Positions 1-10,955 are shown, numbered from the stretch's first letter. The stretch: 64,000 nucleotides of DNA from Prorocentrum cordatum (GCA_963575745.1 CAUYUJ010016160.1:273178-337177); one strand, 5' to 3'. Numbers and translations are program-made. The notes: generated by a model from the sequence alone, not told the origin.

Positions 1-1490
1 GTGGTGAAGTTGATCTCTACCCATGAGTTGGCACATCCCATGGTCTTGCAAACATCCCACCCACCCACTCGCATGTTGTTCTGCAAAACCCATGCGGTGG
101 CGATTGCGATGCTTGCTTGGCGTTGGTTGGTTCAGCTCTGCGGCCGCCCCAACCCTCGCAAACGCGCGCAGCGGCCAGCTAGTTTGGCGCGAAAAAACGC
201 GGCCGCGGTGGCGTAGACCGCTGGGCGCAGCCCAACAGGCACTTCACTGCGAGTCGGCGACTTGGGCGGGCGCGATATCATGGCAACGCCGAGTACGGTA
301 GACGCGACGATGATAGTGGTGATGTTGGTGACGATGTTCGCACCGTCGAAGGCGCGGACAGTGCGGGTGCCGATGCTGATCGCGCCGCCGACGATGACGG
401 CGTCTTCGCGTCGGTGATGTTGGTTGTGGGAAGAGTTCGACATGCGCGCGCGGCCGACGCGCGGGAGTGGCCCGCATGGTCTTATTTGACACGGACCGTG
501 CCCCCCCAGCACGCGCGCGAGGGCGTGCGAATGATGTCGGCATGCGGCGCCAGAGGCCTTTTTGACATACTTCCATGAAGATATTGAGGAATTCGCGAGA
601 GCGCGCGCAAATGTTTCTGAAAACGGATGTTGCGAGACTTTGTGTGTTTGAATTTTTTTGTTTGACATTCGGTTTTGAAATCACTGCGGGGCCACAGGTT
701 TTTGAATGATTTCGGAACGTGCGCGCTACGACGCGCGCGTGTGTACTTCGTCCTGCTTCTTTGCAACAGATTTTCGCGACGGCACGCGCGCAAGGGCGCT
801 CGAACGATTTCGACATATGCGCGCGCGAAGCCCGTGTAGTAGTATTTTGAAAATCCGTTGCAAGAATCACAGCAGCGCGCTCGCACCCTGTTTGTTTTGG
901 AATCCCGTGTTGCGACGCCATGTGTTTTTATTTGTGGTTGTTGGACCGTCGATTTTAAAACCCCGCCGAAAACGGAGGTTTTTGAACGATTGCGGCATGC
1001 GCGCGCGCGTGCGAACTTCGTCCCTTTTTGGGAAGAAGTTTTGGGAAATGTATGATTAGTGATAAACGCGCGCGCGTAGTATATTTTGCAAAGGATGGCG
1101 GGGCGGGGGGGTCGATACCGGCCTGGCTGCGATGGTACAGAGTCATATCTGGGTTGGGCGATGAACCAGAACCGCACGTAAATTGCAATACAAGAAGGTG
1201 GATCGATAAAGCCAGGGGTGTGGTGGTGGATCCAAATATTTTGTGGCAGGAATCTACGCGGCGCAGTCCAGGTAATGCAATCTAGGGCGGGGCGGCGGCG
1301 ACGGCGGCGACATGGCGGCCAGAGCGCCAGACAAGCCCAGTCCACGGGCGGCGACGAGGCGGCGACGGGGCGGCGACGGCGACTACATAGACCGATCTTC
1401 AGGCCCAGACGACGGTCCGAAACGAGGCGGCGTATGGGCGGCGACGGTAGCAGCCAGACCGACCTTCAGGACCAGTTCCTTTTCTACATC
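1..1490. repeat. Diverged tandem repeat with CG-alternating tracts
   Basis: No gene recognised. From about 480 to 1080 a degenerate unit recurs (near 700, 800 and 975): a GTTTTTGAA-GATT block followed by runs of alternating GCGCGCGC and then an ACTTCGTCC block. Such alternating tracts can adopt Z-DNA. From about 1290 to 1460 the sequence is a loose GGCGGCGAC array. The ORFs across this stretch overlap on both strands and have the composition of the repeat, so they are not taken as genes. Confidence 0.5.
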
Positions 1491-2441
1491 TGTATGTATA
1501 TTCCTCTTCCTATATGTTTAGAAGCCCGGGCGGGGGGGAAACCCGTCCCCCCCCCCCCCGAAAACCGGACCCCCGGGATCTGCAGCTTTGGGACCCTCCG
1601 GACGGGCCTCGAAGCGGCCCCCTGGGCCTCGCAGGGCGTTTTGCCAAACCTTCGCAGCACACCCAGGGCGATCAGGGGGGTCACTGGAGACGTCCCAGAG
1701 ACCCCCAAGACAGCACAAGAGCGCTCCAAGAAGCCGTCATACCCCGAAAGATCGCTCCGAAACGTACCAAGAGGCCTCCAAAAGCACCCCCAAGACGGCC
1801 CCAAGAGGGAAACATCATTGATTATATGCAGGTGTTTGGTGCATTTGGGGTTCTCCTCTTTTCGGCTTCCCGACGCTCCAAGACGGCGGTCTCCTAGGCG
1901 TCCGAAGCCGCCTGGGAGGCTCCCAAATCGCCCCACAACCATCCGAGAGGGCTTCCAGGCAGGCCAAGATAGCCCCAAAACGGCACAACAGGGGTCCAAA
2001 ATGGCCCTAAGAGAGCACCATGGCGGCCCAAGATGGCCCCAAGACACCCTCCGAAGCATTCCAAATCGTGACTGGGGCGTTCAAGGAGACCGCGGTTAGA
2101 GGCAGGTTGGCCTTAGGAAGGCCCAGAGGCCCCCAGAACACCCAGGAGGCCTCCAGAAGGCTTCAAGAAAGCCTGAGAATTTTGGTAAGGCCCCCAGAGG
2201 CTCTCCAAGGAGGAGCCTCCGCATAAAGAGCTGAGGAGGATGGGGAGAATGCCCAGGGTATGGTGAGAATGAAGAAAAATAAGCATGGAGGAAGGACAAC
2301 CAACAACATTGTTAGATTGGCGATGCCAGAAAAGGCAGCAAGGAGTTATCGCTAAATTGTCGGCTTGACCTTCCTGCCATTTCCGTCTGCATACCAAACT
2401 CCAAGGACCAAGGTGCATGGCGCGAAGCGCCACTGCAGTCT

Positions 2442-2482
<41 letters not shown>
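1490..2482 (-). repeat. R1 repeat, near full-length copy a
   Basis: Reverse-complement copy of the dominant dispersed repeat. Read on the minus strand it begins at the (TA)n tract, passes the hairpin GGCGC-TTC-GCGCC (2418-2431), a roughly 270-bp non-G-rich segment (2200-2420), then G-rich CTTGGGGCC arms containing core A (near 2060-2085, TTGGAATGCTTCGGAGGG) and core B (near 1845-1895, GGGAAGCCGAAAAGAGGAG). It ends in a G homopolymer and TATAGGAAGAGGAATAT. It aligns end to end with 52455-53455. ORFs through it are by-products of repeat composition. Confidence 0.85.
2444..2480. repeat. (TA)n microsatellite at R1 end
   Basis: Uninterrupted alternating TA of about 36 bp, directly abutting the hairpin end of R1 copy a. 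The partner copy at 52.5 kb also has a TA tract at this boundary, so the tract may belong to the element (a simple-repeat tail) or mark a preferred target. Confidence 0.9.
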
Positions 2483-2485
<3 letters not shown>

Positions 2486-2489
2486 CGTG

Positions 2490-3110
2490 TGTATGCGATC
2501 TCTCTTCCCCAGCCGCCGCACTCATTTTTTTCGCTCACGTCTCTCAGTCTGAGTTTGGCTCCTCGGTCCGGCATTATCTGTGTGGCCTGACCTCGCTGCT
2601 CGGACAATTGGCATTGCCATCGCGGTCTGCAAGAGGATATCCTGAGATGCCACTGTTTTAGTCGAGAATGCGCTCGCATGCTTGCGAATCTTCAGTTTGA
2701 CCTCTGTGTATATCCCCAATTTCTCGCTTCCCTATTGTGTTTCCCTGTCCCCAGCATGGTGTACCCCTTGCACATGTGGGCTGACGGTACACATTTTCAG
2801 TTGGCAGCCGTTTCTTTGTATTGTGTGCTAAATTTTGCGACGGAGGATTGGGCGGGGGAGATCGGTTGAATTGGACTGATGTCGAACATAGATTGTCTGG
2901 ATGTTGGGCAGATAGTTTGTAACGCAAGATCCAGGGCCTGATCTGCACGGATTGCAAACTGGGGGGCAGGGAGTTGGTTAGACTCGCAAGCCGGCGTTGA
3001 CAGGATTCCTAATACAGTGAGTGAGCAGTAGGCTGTGCCGAAGACCTTGCCCTATTGAAGTGATTACGTCGGCGCGTTAAGAGCGAAGCAGTGAATCAGC
3101 ACATCCGATT
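2490..3110. other. No feature recognised
   Basis: Unique-looking sequence between the TA tract and the CAGCC array. The short ORFs on both strands have no recognisable domain. I see nothing that can be named. Confidence 0.4.
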
Positions 3111-3114
3111 TGCA

Positions 3115-4215
3115 GCATGTGCCAACCAAGCACTCCCGCGGCTTCCCTAGTCGCTAGACAAATCCCTGTCACCCGAGCTGCCTCAAGCGTGCCACCAGCG
3201 GGCCAGGCAAATCGATCGCGGAGGGCGAATCACATCTGCGGCCCCCAGTCCGAGCCTGCCACGCCGAGCCATGCAGCGAAGCAAGCCCGTGCCCTTCAGG
3301 CCAGGCCAGTGTGTCCGAGCCAGCCGGACAAGAGATCCACAGCTTCCAGGCCGAACCAGCCAGCAGCGCCGATTCGCTGCACCCACGCAGAGTCAGACAT
3401 GCCAAGCGATCCATTCCAGCCAGTCCGTGGCGGACAGTTTGTGGATTCCAGGCCCAAGCAAATATGCAGATCCCAGGCCGGAACCAGTCGGCCAACCGAA
3501 TTCGCAGCAGTTCGGCCGCATTATCTGGCGAAGCAAGGTCGTCGCATCGCGGCAGGGGAAGGCAGTCTGAACCAGTCGGCCAAGTACATCTGCCCGACAG
3601 ATGCCGACCCAGCTAGTGCGGAGCCTCCCGAACTGGACCAGCTGGCCAGGCAAACCGAGGCATCCAGGCTGAAGCAGCCACGGTTCGTTCTGCGACCTGA
3701 GTGAAGTGAAGTGACATGAAATGAAGTGAAGTGGAGTGAAGCGAAGTGGGAGCTGATTTGGATTCGCTCATCGACTCCGAATTCGAGAGGTGAAGGGCAA
3801 AAGTGGTGTTGGATGGTTTCGCCGCATGCCCATCTTGTTCGAATGGTGAGGCCAGCGCGCGGACAACATGTAATGAGGCAACGCACAGTAGACGGAAAGC
3901 TTGTCTAACGAGTAATGTCGTGGCACCCAGGCCGAACCAGCCATGCCGCACCAGCCGGCCACCCCAATCAGCGGCACCCAGACCGAAACAGCCAGGCCGA
4001 ATATCCTCGGATTGTGTGCCGAACCAGCCAGAGGGAACCATATGGCCAAGGGAGGCCTGAATGCCAAGGGCCCATTCGCTCCAACCAATAGCACCCAGGC
4101 CGAACCACCCAGGCAGAACCATCCCGCCACGAAATCCCCAACACCTCGGGCCAACCTGCTAGAACGGACCAGACCAGCCAAGCTGAGCCCGCTGAGCAAA
4201 AGAATGCCCAACATC
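3115..4215. repeat. Degenerate CAGGCCGAACCAGC tandem array
   Basis: Two blocks (about 3115-3690 and 3905-4215) built from variants of GCCGAACCAGCCAGGC, about 15-30 bp apart. Between them, 3703-3750 is a GTGAA pentamer run. The 195-residue ORF at 3117 is the translation of this repeat (Ala/Pro/Gln/Arg-rich, no domain) and is not called as a gene. Confidence 0.6.
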
Positions 4216-4434
4216 CAGAGGCAAGCCTATTCCGTCAGTCCATGAGAGCATTATGACAACATGTTTTGCAAACAGCTATTGCCACAGTGGGGCGGACTGG
4301 CCGAGCTGCAACATCTAGCTTGAAAATTGAGCACATCTCAACGCGTCTGCATTCTGTTTGAGTGTATTCCGACAGCAATATCCCAGAGGCTTACGCCATT
4401 CCGTCGGCCCCCAGAAGAGGGAAGACGTCCACGA

Positions 4435-4830
4435 TGCGGCTTTGGGAGGCCTTTTGGAGACCACTGGGAAGCCTCTGGGTGGCTCTTTTGAGCCTTTGGG
4501 GGCCTCTTGGGGGGACCTTGGTCGCCTGCTGGCGGTCTCGGGTACCCTGTTGGGGCGGAGGGTTCGAAGCTTAAGTTTCAGCTCCTTAGGCCCCTTTTGA
4601 GCCCTCTCTTGGGTCCTTCTTGAGCCCTGTTGGGGCCCCCGTGGGCCGTCTTGGGCGCCTCTTGGGCCGTCTTGTGGCCCACTTGGACCGTTTTAGGGCC
4701 TTCTCGGGGGTTGCTTGGGCAGTCTCGGAGCAATACCGGAGGCTTCGTGAACGGTCCTGGGCGCTGTGAAGACCAAAGAAACGAAAATGTTGAACATATA
4801 CGTTTCCCCAAGTGACTTGGACGATTGTTG
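4435..4830 (+). repeat. R1 repeat copy b
   Basis: CTTGGGGCC/CTTGGGCCGTC arms with core A at about 4550 (GGCGGAGGGTTCGAAGC) and a diverged core B at about 4765-4815 (AAGACCAAAGAAACGAAAATG). The core spacing of about 200 bp agrees with the other copies. Confidence 0.75.
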
Positions 4831-4839
4831 CTTTTTGGA

Positions 4840-5395
4840 GCCTTTTTGCGGGTTCTCTTGGAGCCATTTTGGGGCGTCTTCCATTTCGGCAGATATTTTC
4901 GCTCATGCCAACAATCAAACGGATGGGTCGTTTCTCGAACACTGTCATGCTATTTGTGTTTTCAACGTTGTTGCAAGTTGTGCGGGCGTCTGCCACACAA
5001 GAACAGTCGATGTCGTGGTCGATTCGTTTCCAACCTACATGGGCATATCAAGTGGAGCGAGCTGGAGGTATTCAGGACCTCGCGCACGCATGATCAGCGG
5101 CCCGATTTGCCAGACCCCAAAACCAGTCGGTTGCTCTGATCACGGTGTACGCAGGGTTTGCCAACCTGTCCTGTTCAGGCGCCCGCCGATTCCTCACACC
5201 GTGCTTGCACTCAGGGGTTGTTAAGGCCCAGTCAAGCGACCACCCCCACCCTGTAAGTTTCGTTCAGTGCGTCGCCCGAGCGTCGCCTGTGCGCCGGCCC
5301 TGGTTTGCGTCTCTGTCCCGAATCCCGGCCTCCCAGAGTGCGTGGGCGACATATGGCGCGACTTCGGAATTTCTCTGGCGATATATAGGTTTCCG
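4840..5395. other. No feature recognised
   Basis: Mixed-composition sequence without a convincing ORF, domain or repeat. Short ORFs of 90-150 residues overlap in several frames and show nothing familiar. Confidence 0.4.
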
Positions 5396-5401
5396 ACAGC
5401 A

Positions 5402-5430
5402 AGCAAGAACCCCTGACAGGGGTTCTTGCT
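5402..5430. repeat. Perfect 14-bp-arm hairpin
   Basis: The arms AGCAAGAACCCCTG and CAGGGGTTCTTGCT are separated by a single A. They are perfectly complementary over 14 bp. The hairpin lies just upstream of the GGA microsatellite. It is not followed by a U tract, and terminators of bacterial type are not expected here. Confidence 0.85.
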
Positions 5431-5598
5431 GCCGCTATTAGTGGGTGGGTTCCCCGGGAGCCTCGCCACGCTCCCGCTCGAGGGCGCCTCGAGCCCTGCC
5501 GCGCGCGCCTCGTGGGCGCCCCCCTGCGCCGGGTGCGTCCCCACAGAGGGCTTCGCCGCGCCTTCCCCCGTCGCGGGCGCCCCCCTGGGGCGCGTCGT

Positions 5599-5714
5599 GG
5601 AGGAGGAGGAGGAGGAGGAGGAGGAGGAGGAGGAGGAGGAGGAGGAGGAGGGGAAGGAGGAGGAGGAGGAGGAGGAGGAGGAGGAGGAGGAGGAGGAGGA
5701 GGAGGAGGAGGAGG
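5599..5714. repeat. (GGA)n microsatellite
   Basis: Nearly pure GGA/GAG tract with one GGGGAAGG interruption. It yields poly-Glu, poly-Arg or poly-Gly ORFs on this strand and poly-Ser, poly-Pro or poly-Leu on the other; none is treated as coding. A GC-rich GGGCGCC region follows to about 5990, including a run of about 18 G near 5790. Confidence 0.95.
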
Positions 5715-5999
5715 GGCTGGCTGCGTCACGCGGTCCTCGTCGTGGGCGGCCCGCGGTGCCCGCCCTCGCGGGCGCCCCCCCGCTTGCGCGGGGGGGGGGG
5801 GGGGGGGGCGCACCCCGAGGCGTCGCCACGTGCTCCCTGTCGTGGGCGCCGCGTGCCCCCGCTCTCGGGGGCGCCTCCCGGGCGCCTCCCGTGCGCGGGG
5901 GGGGGGCGTGTGCCGAGGTCTCGCCGCACGTTCCGCGTCGTGGGCGCCGCGTGCCGGCTGGGGCTTACATCTCTTGGCCTGCGCCGCACGGCTGACACC

Positions 6000-6345
6000 G
6001 CAGGGCTTGCACAGCACGGCTCACACCACACAGCACACACAGCATAATTAGCTCGCACCACACGGTTCACACCACGTGCTTCGCACTGCATAGTTTCCAG
6101 GACATTGATCATAGAACGTTCCCTGCACCGCATGGCTCACGCAGCATAGCCGGCACCGAAATGGGTCACACCACATAGCTTGCGCCACACAACATAGCTT
6201 GCGCCACATAGCTTGGCAGCGTATACGGAATAGCGTACACAACATAGCTTGCGCCACATAGCTTGCACCGCAAAACTCACACCACATTGCGTGCACTGCA
6301 GTTCTTGCAGCACATAGCTCACACAGCATACGTTCAATTTCCACC
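6000..6345. repeat. CATAGCTTGCGCCACA tandem array
   Basis: Degenerate array of a roughly 17-bp unit (variants of ACATAGCTTGCGCCAC and CACACCACATAG). The same motif recurs near 35090-35165 and 63550-63870, each time next to a GTCGCC- or GGGCGCC-rich block. Confidence 0.75.
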
Positions 6346-6415
6346 GTGCAATAACTTACTGTTCGGGGTACCCTCTGGCTAATAGTTCAACGAATGTGAA
6401 GTTGAAACCGTATCC

Positions 6416-7747
6416 ATGTTGCTTCAAGGGGCAACTTGCCCGACCCCGTGGCATCGAGGCGGCCTCATGTCGCCTAGGCCGCCGAGCCGATCCGTCCTTG
6501 TGCCCGCGTCGATCTCGGCAGCTCTGGGTATCATCGTCACGTTGCTGCAGGGTTGCGCGCGGTTCGAAATCAGAGGAAGATGCACAAGCCCGGATGGCCG
6601 CGGAGGGCAGGACTGCATGGTGTGTTCCGACACGTCCGAGTGCATGTCTTGCGCGCGAGGATTCAAGCCCGTTGCGGAGAGCGAGTACGAGGATGAGAGC
6701 AGGTGTCCGAACAGCACGGTCCGAACGTACCTGTGCCATCTGCACTTGATCGATGACGCCGACGACTCGAAGTGCACCTCGGACGGGAACGACTGCTACG
6801 TCGTCGGGTCGGAGCCACAGACGTGCGAGGCCAAGTACCGGATCGTGGTCATCGAACCGCAGGTCGGCAACTGCGTGCAGTACACTTGCGTCCTGGACGA
6901 CGGCGACGGGCCTGGCGGTGGCTCCGGGCCCGGCGGCGGAAAGGCCCCAGGTGGTGGCGACGGGGCCCCGACAGCGCCAGGCACTGATACCACGGGCAGC
7001 ACCACCCCTGGCGGCGGCGGTGGCTCCGGGCCCGGCGGGGGCGCGGCCCCAGGTGGTGGCGACGGGGCCCCGACAGCGCCAGGCACTGATACCCCAGACA
7101 GCACCACCCCTGGCGGCGGCGGTGGCTCCGGGCCCGGCGGGGGCGCAGCCCCAGGTGATGGCGACGGGGCCCCGACAGCGCCAGGCACTGATACCCCAGA
7201 CAGCACCACCCCTGGCGGCGGCGGTGGCTCCGGGCCCGGCGGGGGCGCGGCCCCAGGTGGTGGCGACGGGGCCCCGACAGCGCCAGGCACTGATACCCCG
7301 GACAGCACCACCCCTGGCGGCGGCGGTGGCTCCGGGCCTGGCGGGGGCGCGGCCCCAGGTGATGGCGACGGGGCCCCGACAGCGCCAGGCACTGATACCC
7401 CGGACAGCACCACCCCTGGCGGCGGCGCTGGCTCCGGGCCGGGCGGGGGCGCGGCCCCAGGTGATGGCGACGGGGCCCCGACAGCGCCAGGCACTGATAC
7501 CCCGGACAGCACCACCCCTGGCGGCGGCGGTGGCTCCGGGCCCGACGGGGGCGCGGCCCCAGGTGATGGCGACGGGGCCCCGACAGCGCCAGGCACTGGT
7601 ACCTCGGGCAGTACCACCCCTGGCGGCGGCGGTGGCTCCGGGTCCGGCGGGGGCGCGGCCCCAGGTGGTGGCGACGGGGTCCCGACAGCGCCAGGCATTG
7701 ATACCCCAGGCAACACCGCCCCTGGCGGCGGCGGCGGCGAACGCTAG
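6416..7747 (+). CDS. Cys-rich secreted or anchored protein with eight 34-residue Gly/Pro repeats
   Basis: 443 codons, opened by in-frame TAA TAG just upstream, so at least this exon starts near here. The first ATG is 6416; a second Met at residue 18 is followed by a hydrophobic stretch (about residues 25-47, ending LLQGC) that looks like a signal peptide or signal anchor, so Met18 may be the true start. Residues about 50-160 hold some 14 Cys, including a C-x2-C-x5-C-x2-C cluster, reminiscent of furin-like or EGF-like extracellular modules, but no family is certain. From nucleotide 6920 there are eight 102-bp (34-residue) repeats of the type GGGSGPGGGAAPG-DGAPTAPGTDTPDSTTP, nearly identical, suggesting recent expansion. 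The repeats are open in several frames, but only this frame carries the Cys-rich head. Function unknown; a cell-surface or thecal matrix role is a guess. The 504-residue minus-strand ORF over the same DNA is its shadow. Confidence 0.7.
   Translation: MLLQGATCPTPWHRGGLMSPRPPSRSVLVPASISAALGIIVTLLQGCARFEIRGRCTSPDGRGGQDCMVCSDTSECMSCARGFKPVAESEYEDESRCPNSTVRTYLCHLHLIDDADDSKCTSDGNDCYVVGSEPQTCEAKYRIVVIEPQVGNCVQYTCVLDDGDGPGGGSGPGGGKAPGGGDGAPTAPGTDTTGSTTPGGGGGSGPGGGAAPGGGDGAPTAPGTDTPDSTTPGGGGGSGPGGGAAPGDGDGAPTAPGTDTPDSTTPGGGGGSGPGGGAAPGGGDGAPTAPGTDTPDSTTPGGGGGSGPGGGAAPGDGDGAPTAPGTDTPDSTTPGGGAGSGPGGGAAPGDGDGAPTAPGTDTPDSTTPGGGGGSGPDGGAAPGDGDGAPTAPGTGTSGSTTPGGGGGSGSGGGAAPGGGDGVPTAPGIDTPGNTAPGGGGGER
6920..7735 (+). 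repeat. 102-bp tandem repeat x 8 inside the Cys-rich gene
   Basis: The string GGCTCCGGG recurs at 6920, 7022, 7124, 7226, 7328, 7430, 7532 and 7634, exactly 102 bp apart. Differences between units are mostly single substitutions, and the frame is kept in all units. Confidence 0.9.
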
Positions 7748-7974
7748 ATGCGGTGCAGCCCCAATCTGGTTTGTATGCAAGAATTGTGTCTGGTGCCCGC
7801 AATTCGGCCAGTGCGGTCTAGCCTTCTCGTCATGGACACAATCGGTACAGGCAGTCATGCGTGCGCACATGCAGCTACGCGTTCAAGGTGCGTGAACTCA
7901 CGCACTGCAGCGGCAACGATGTTGGGCTCATGTGCGATGGCAAACTCCAGTGCGATGCAACACAACGCATTTGA
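7748..7974 (+). CDS. Possible downstream Cys-rich coding segments in other frames
   Basis: Immediately after the TAG of the preceding ORF, frame 3 reads a Cys-dense peptide from 7749 (CGAAPIWFVCKNCVWC followed by PQFGQC). From about 7855 to a TGA at 7972, frame 1 reads SCVRTCSYAFKVRELTHCSG and then ...LMCDGKLQCDATQ. Both match the Cys-rich style of the upstream protein. They could be exons joined by short or non-canonical introns, or one reading frame broken by two indels. No splice pair that keeps the frame was found by eye. Confidence 0.35.
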
Positions 7975-9220
7975 GTTGTGTGTATCGCACTTCAGCCTGC
8001 GTGGTCATCGCGCTCTGACGCACGCTGTATGCATCCCGATGGTTTCGAATATGTTCTCATACGAAACCTAGCCACAGGAGCCCTGGGGCCGTCCCCTGCC
8101 CCAGGGGCACCCGAATCTACGACGTGAGGGCCCCCTTCCCTCCCGGCAGCTCCCGCGCCCCCCCCTCGAACTTGATTCTCTTTATATTCAGGCCAGTTTG
8201 CTTGCGTGGCCCGCATGGCGTTGCAATCGAATACGAGCGAGCAAGTGCCGTTCGACGTACGTGATTTCCGCACGTCAAGTCATCTGCGGCTTACTTCAGA
8301 TTCAGGCGGCCCTTCCAGTCCATGCAAGTAAACTTGCCAGAGTAAAAAAGACAGGCTCCTCCCAAAACTCCTCAAGAGCCGCCAAGACGGCCCGATCGCC
8401 GCGCCCCCCCGGTGGAAAGGTGTCCCACGACACGAGGACTCCCATAAGACGCCAGGAGAGCCCACGAGGCCCAAGCAGCGTGACGATTTACACTATCAAG
8501 CCTGGAGCTTCGCTGTATTTGAGGCCGTGCTGCGTGACAATGTCATGTGGCGTGGCGCATAACACATGCAGCATGCATACACAATGGATCCCACGTATGT
8601 GTAAGTGTTTTCAGAAAAAAAAACCGCCGATGCGTGTTCCATGTTTGCTGGCGGTACGGCAGCGGTATGTCAACGATGCGTTGGGTATGTTTGGGCACGT
8701 GTGCTGCTGCTATTTGTTGTCTGACATCATGTATGCGTGAGGTTAGCGTTGAAGTACCCAGAACATGTCTCGTCCTGAGAGCCAACATGTCCTATTGATG
8801 CGCCTTGACCGCAGCCGCGGTTGCAGACAGGCGTGTTTCCAAGTTGCGACCGTTCCATGGAGGTGTGCATTTCCAGTCGTTTTATTCCCAGGCATTCGTT
8901 CAACTGACCTTGAGGCCAAGATAGTGCCAAGTCATGTAAACCCCCATGACTCATTACATCCATCCATCCGTCATTCCGTCATTCCCCCGCTCTTCCACCC
9001 TTCCTCTCCTTTCCCCACATCCCCACTCCTTCTTCATAGGTGTGCTCAAATCCGTCATGTAAGTTTTCTTTGCCCTTTCATCCCTCCTGCCACTCAACCC
9101 AGATTATAATTCAGTACTTTCGTCCCTCCGTTTCTCTCCCAGTCCGTTTTTTCGCCACCGTGTTTCCCACATAATATCCATCCATGCTTCCGACATGTCC
9201 TAAGCACGTTTTTTTTCATT
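7975..9220. other. No gene recognised; short R1-like fragment
   Basis: A short stretch near 8345-8480 has the AAGACGGCC/CCTCCCAAAACTCCT look of an R1 arm on the minus strand. The rest, including C-rich text at 8090-8170 and CATCCATCC runs near 8955-9010, shows no supported gene. Confidence 0.35.
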
Positions 9221-9299
9221 CGTGACGCGCCCCACGCCCCCCGGCCTCACCCTCCTTATTGCCTCTGTCTTCCGTGTTGAGACTCCCTTTTCCAGGCTC

Positions 9300-9640
9300 G
9301 GTCAATTGAGTCTCATTCGTGACCAAACTCGTTCACACGCAAACCTCCCCATACTCAAACCCACGCACGGCCTCACTCATGCTCTGTCCGCTCATATTCA
9401 GACGCTCTTATGATCAGACCCGCTCATACTCAGTCTCATTCATACCCATGCCAAGCCCAAACTCACTCATACCCAAATGCACTCGCACTCAGACTCGCAC
9501 TCAGACCCGTTCACACTGGGATTCGATCATGCTCCGACATCCCAAACTGAAGCCCATCAGTGGTAAGCCTTACCAGCGCTCAGGCCCACTCATGCTCGGA
9601 CCCACTCATTGTGATCCTCACTTATGCTCAGACGTGATGC
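9300..9640. repeat. CTCATACTCAGACCCACTC degenerate array
   Basis: Loose tandem of a roughly 18-20 bp unit (ACTCATACTCAGACTC type). The same array occurs at about 53600-53940. Confidence 0.6.
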
Positions 9641-9659
9641 GATGTAGCAGGCCTGGACT

Positions 9660-10255
9660 GGCAATTGGGCTTTCCAGGGAGGAGCCGCCTGGGAGTACGG
9701 CCTGAAAACCAGCAGGGCGTTTTTTTCTCTGTGTGTGTGCGTGTCGGCTTGGTTCTCCCATTTTCGGTTCCGGGCGTCGTTTATTGAGTTAGGTGCCATT
9801 GCCGTCTCTTATTCCAGTTTGGATTTCTATTCGGGCGCATTTGCTTGGTGCGTTGCGGTGAGTCGGTTTTGCTTGTTTGTTTCATTAACCGCTATCCTAT
9901 TCAAGGGCCAGCTGTGTGGACAGTGCAAGAACAGCCCTGGCCCCAGTCGGGCCTACATTGTGAGGAACTCTCAAGCGAAATGCCTGTTTGGGGAAGCCTA
10001 CTTGTTGCCTCTTCTCGCAACCCGATGGTCACCGCGACGTAGAAGGCACACCGTTTGAACCTTCCAAAAGTTGGGGCCGCAAGAGGGTATGGCACGGACC
10101 CATTCGCACCCTGATTGCGGGGACTTCTCTTTCGAAATGTTCTTCTGGGAAGTATTCATGGTTTTTTGGTCACTGCTACATCAATGCGCACACGCCTATG
10201 ACTCAGTGTTGCCGTTTTTGTCGTCGCCGTTCTGACGTGTTGTTCATTCCGTTTC
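9660..10255. other. No feature recognised
   Basis: About 600 bp without a supported gene or repeat; ORFs of 65-112 residues overlap in different frames and show no domain. Confidence 0.35.
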
Positions 10256-10261
10256 CCTCAC

Positions 10262-10332
10262 CTTTATTATTATTATTAGTAGTATTATTGTTATTATTAT
10301 TATCATTTTATTATCATTATTATTAATATTAA

Positions 10333-10363
<31 letters not shown>

Positions 10364-10420
10364 TATTTATTGTTAGTATTATCATTCTTAGTATTATTAT
10401 TGTTCTTCGTCCTTTCGCCT
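10262..10420. repeat. AT-rich ATT/TTA imperfect microsatellite
   Basis: Imperfect (TTA)n/(ATT)n tract with interruptions. A comparable ATT-rich stretch lies at 19575-19735. Confidence 0.85.
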
Positions 10421-10489
10421 TACTTTACTTCGTCCTCAGTTCTTGTGGCAGATGATCCTCCTTGGAAAGTTTCTTCGGCGCATCACGAC

Positions 10490-10955
10490 ACCTTTTAGAG
10501 ATTTCTCCTGGGTCTTGGAGGCCTCCTGGGCCTCCTGGGTGCCTTTCGGGGGCTTCTGGGGGTTTCTCCGGCCACCTTGCTGCGAACCACGGCCTCCCTC
10601 AGCGACTAGGTCACGATATGGAGTGCTACGGGGGGCGTCTTGGGCCGTCATGGGGTTGTCTTCGGGCCCAGTGGGCCGTCTTGGGACTCTCTTCGGCTGT
10701 CTATGAGCACTATTTGGTCGCGTGGGGCCGATCTCTGGTGCATCTTGAGCGGTCTCGGACGCCCGAAAGACCGAAGAACCGAGCAACCCAAAATCCTACA
10801 AAGAACTGTAGGGAAATCCATGTTTTTTTCGCGTGGACGGCCTCTTGGTGTTCTTCTGTCGGTCGTCTTCAGGCATCTTTGGGGTGTGTGTGGTCGCTTG
10901 GAGATTTCGCGGGGCCGTTTGACCGCCCGCATCACCGCCTTGGGCCCGTAGGCTA
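10490..10955 (+). repeat. R1 repeat copy c
   Basis: G-rich arms with core A of the second subtype (GTCACGATATGGAGTGCT, about 10608) and core B (CGAAAGACCGAAGAACCGAG, about 10760), about 140-150 bp apart. The subtype matches copies a and k. Confidence 0.75.

Noticed and set aside
3117-3704. 195-residue Ala/Pro/Gln-rich ORF
   Set aside because: The composition follows the GCCGAACCAGCC array; the opposite strand is equally open.
5402-5430. Rho-independent terminator
   Set aside because: No U tract follows, no bacterial gene is upstream, and the genome is eukaryotic.
6356-7870. 504-residue minus-strand ORF
   Set aside because: It is the antisense shadow of the 102-bp repeats of the Cys-rich gene; a 102-bp unit without stops keeps every frame open.
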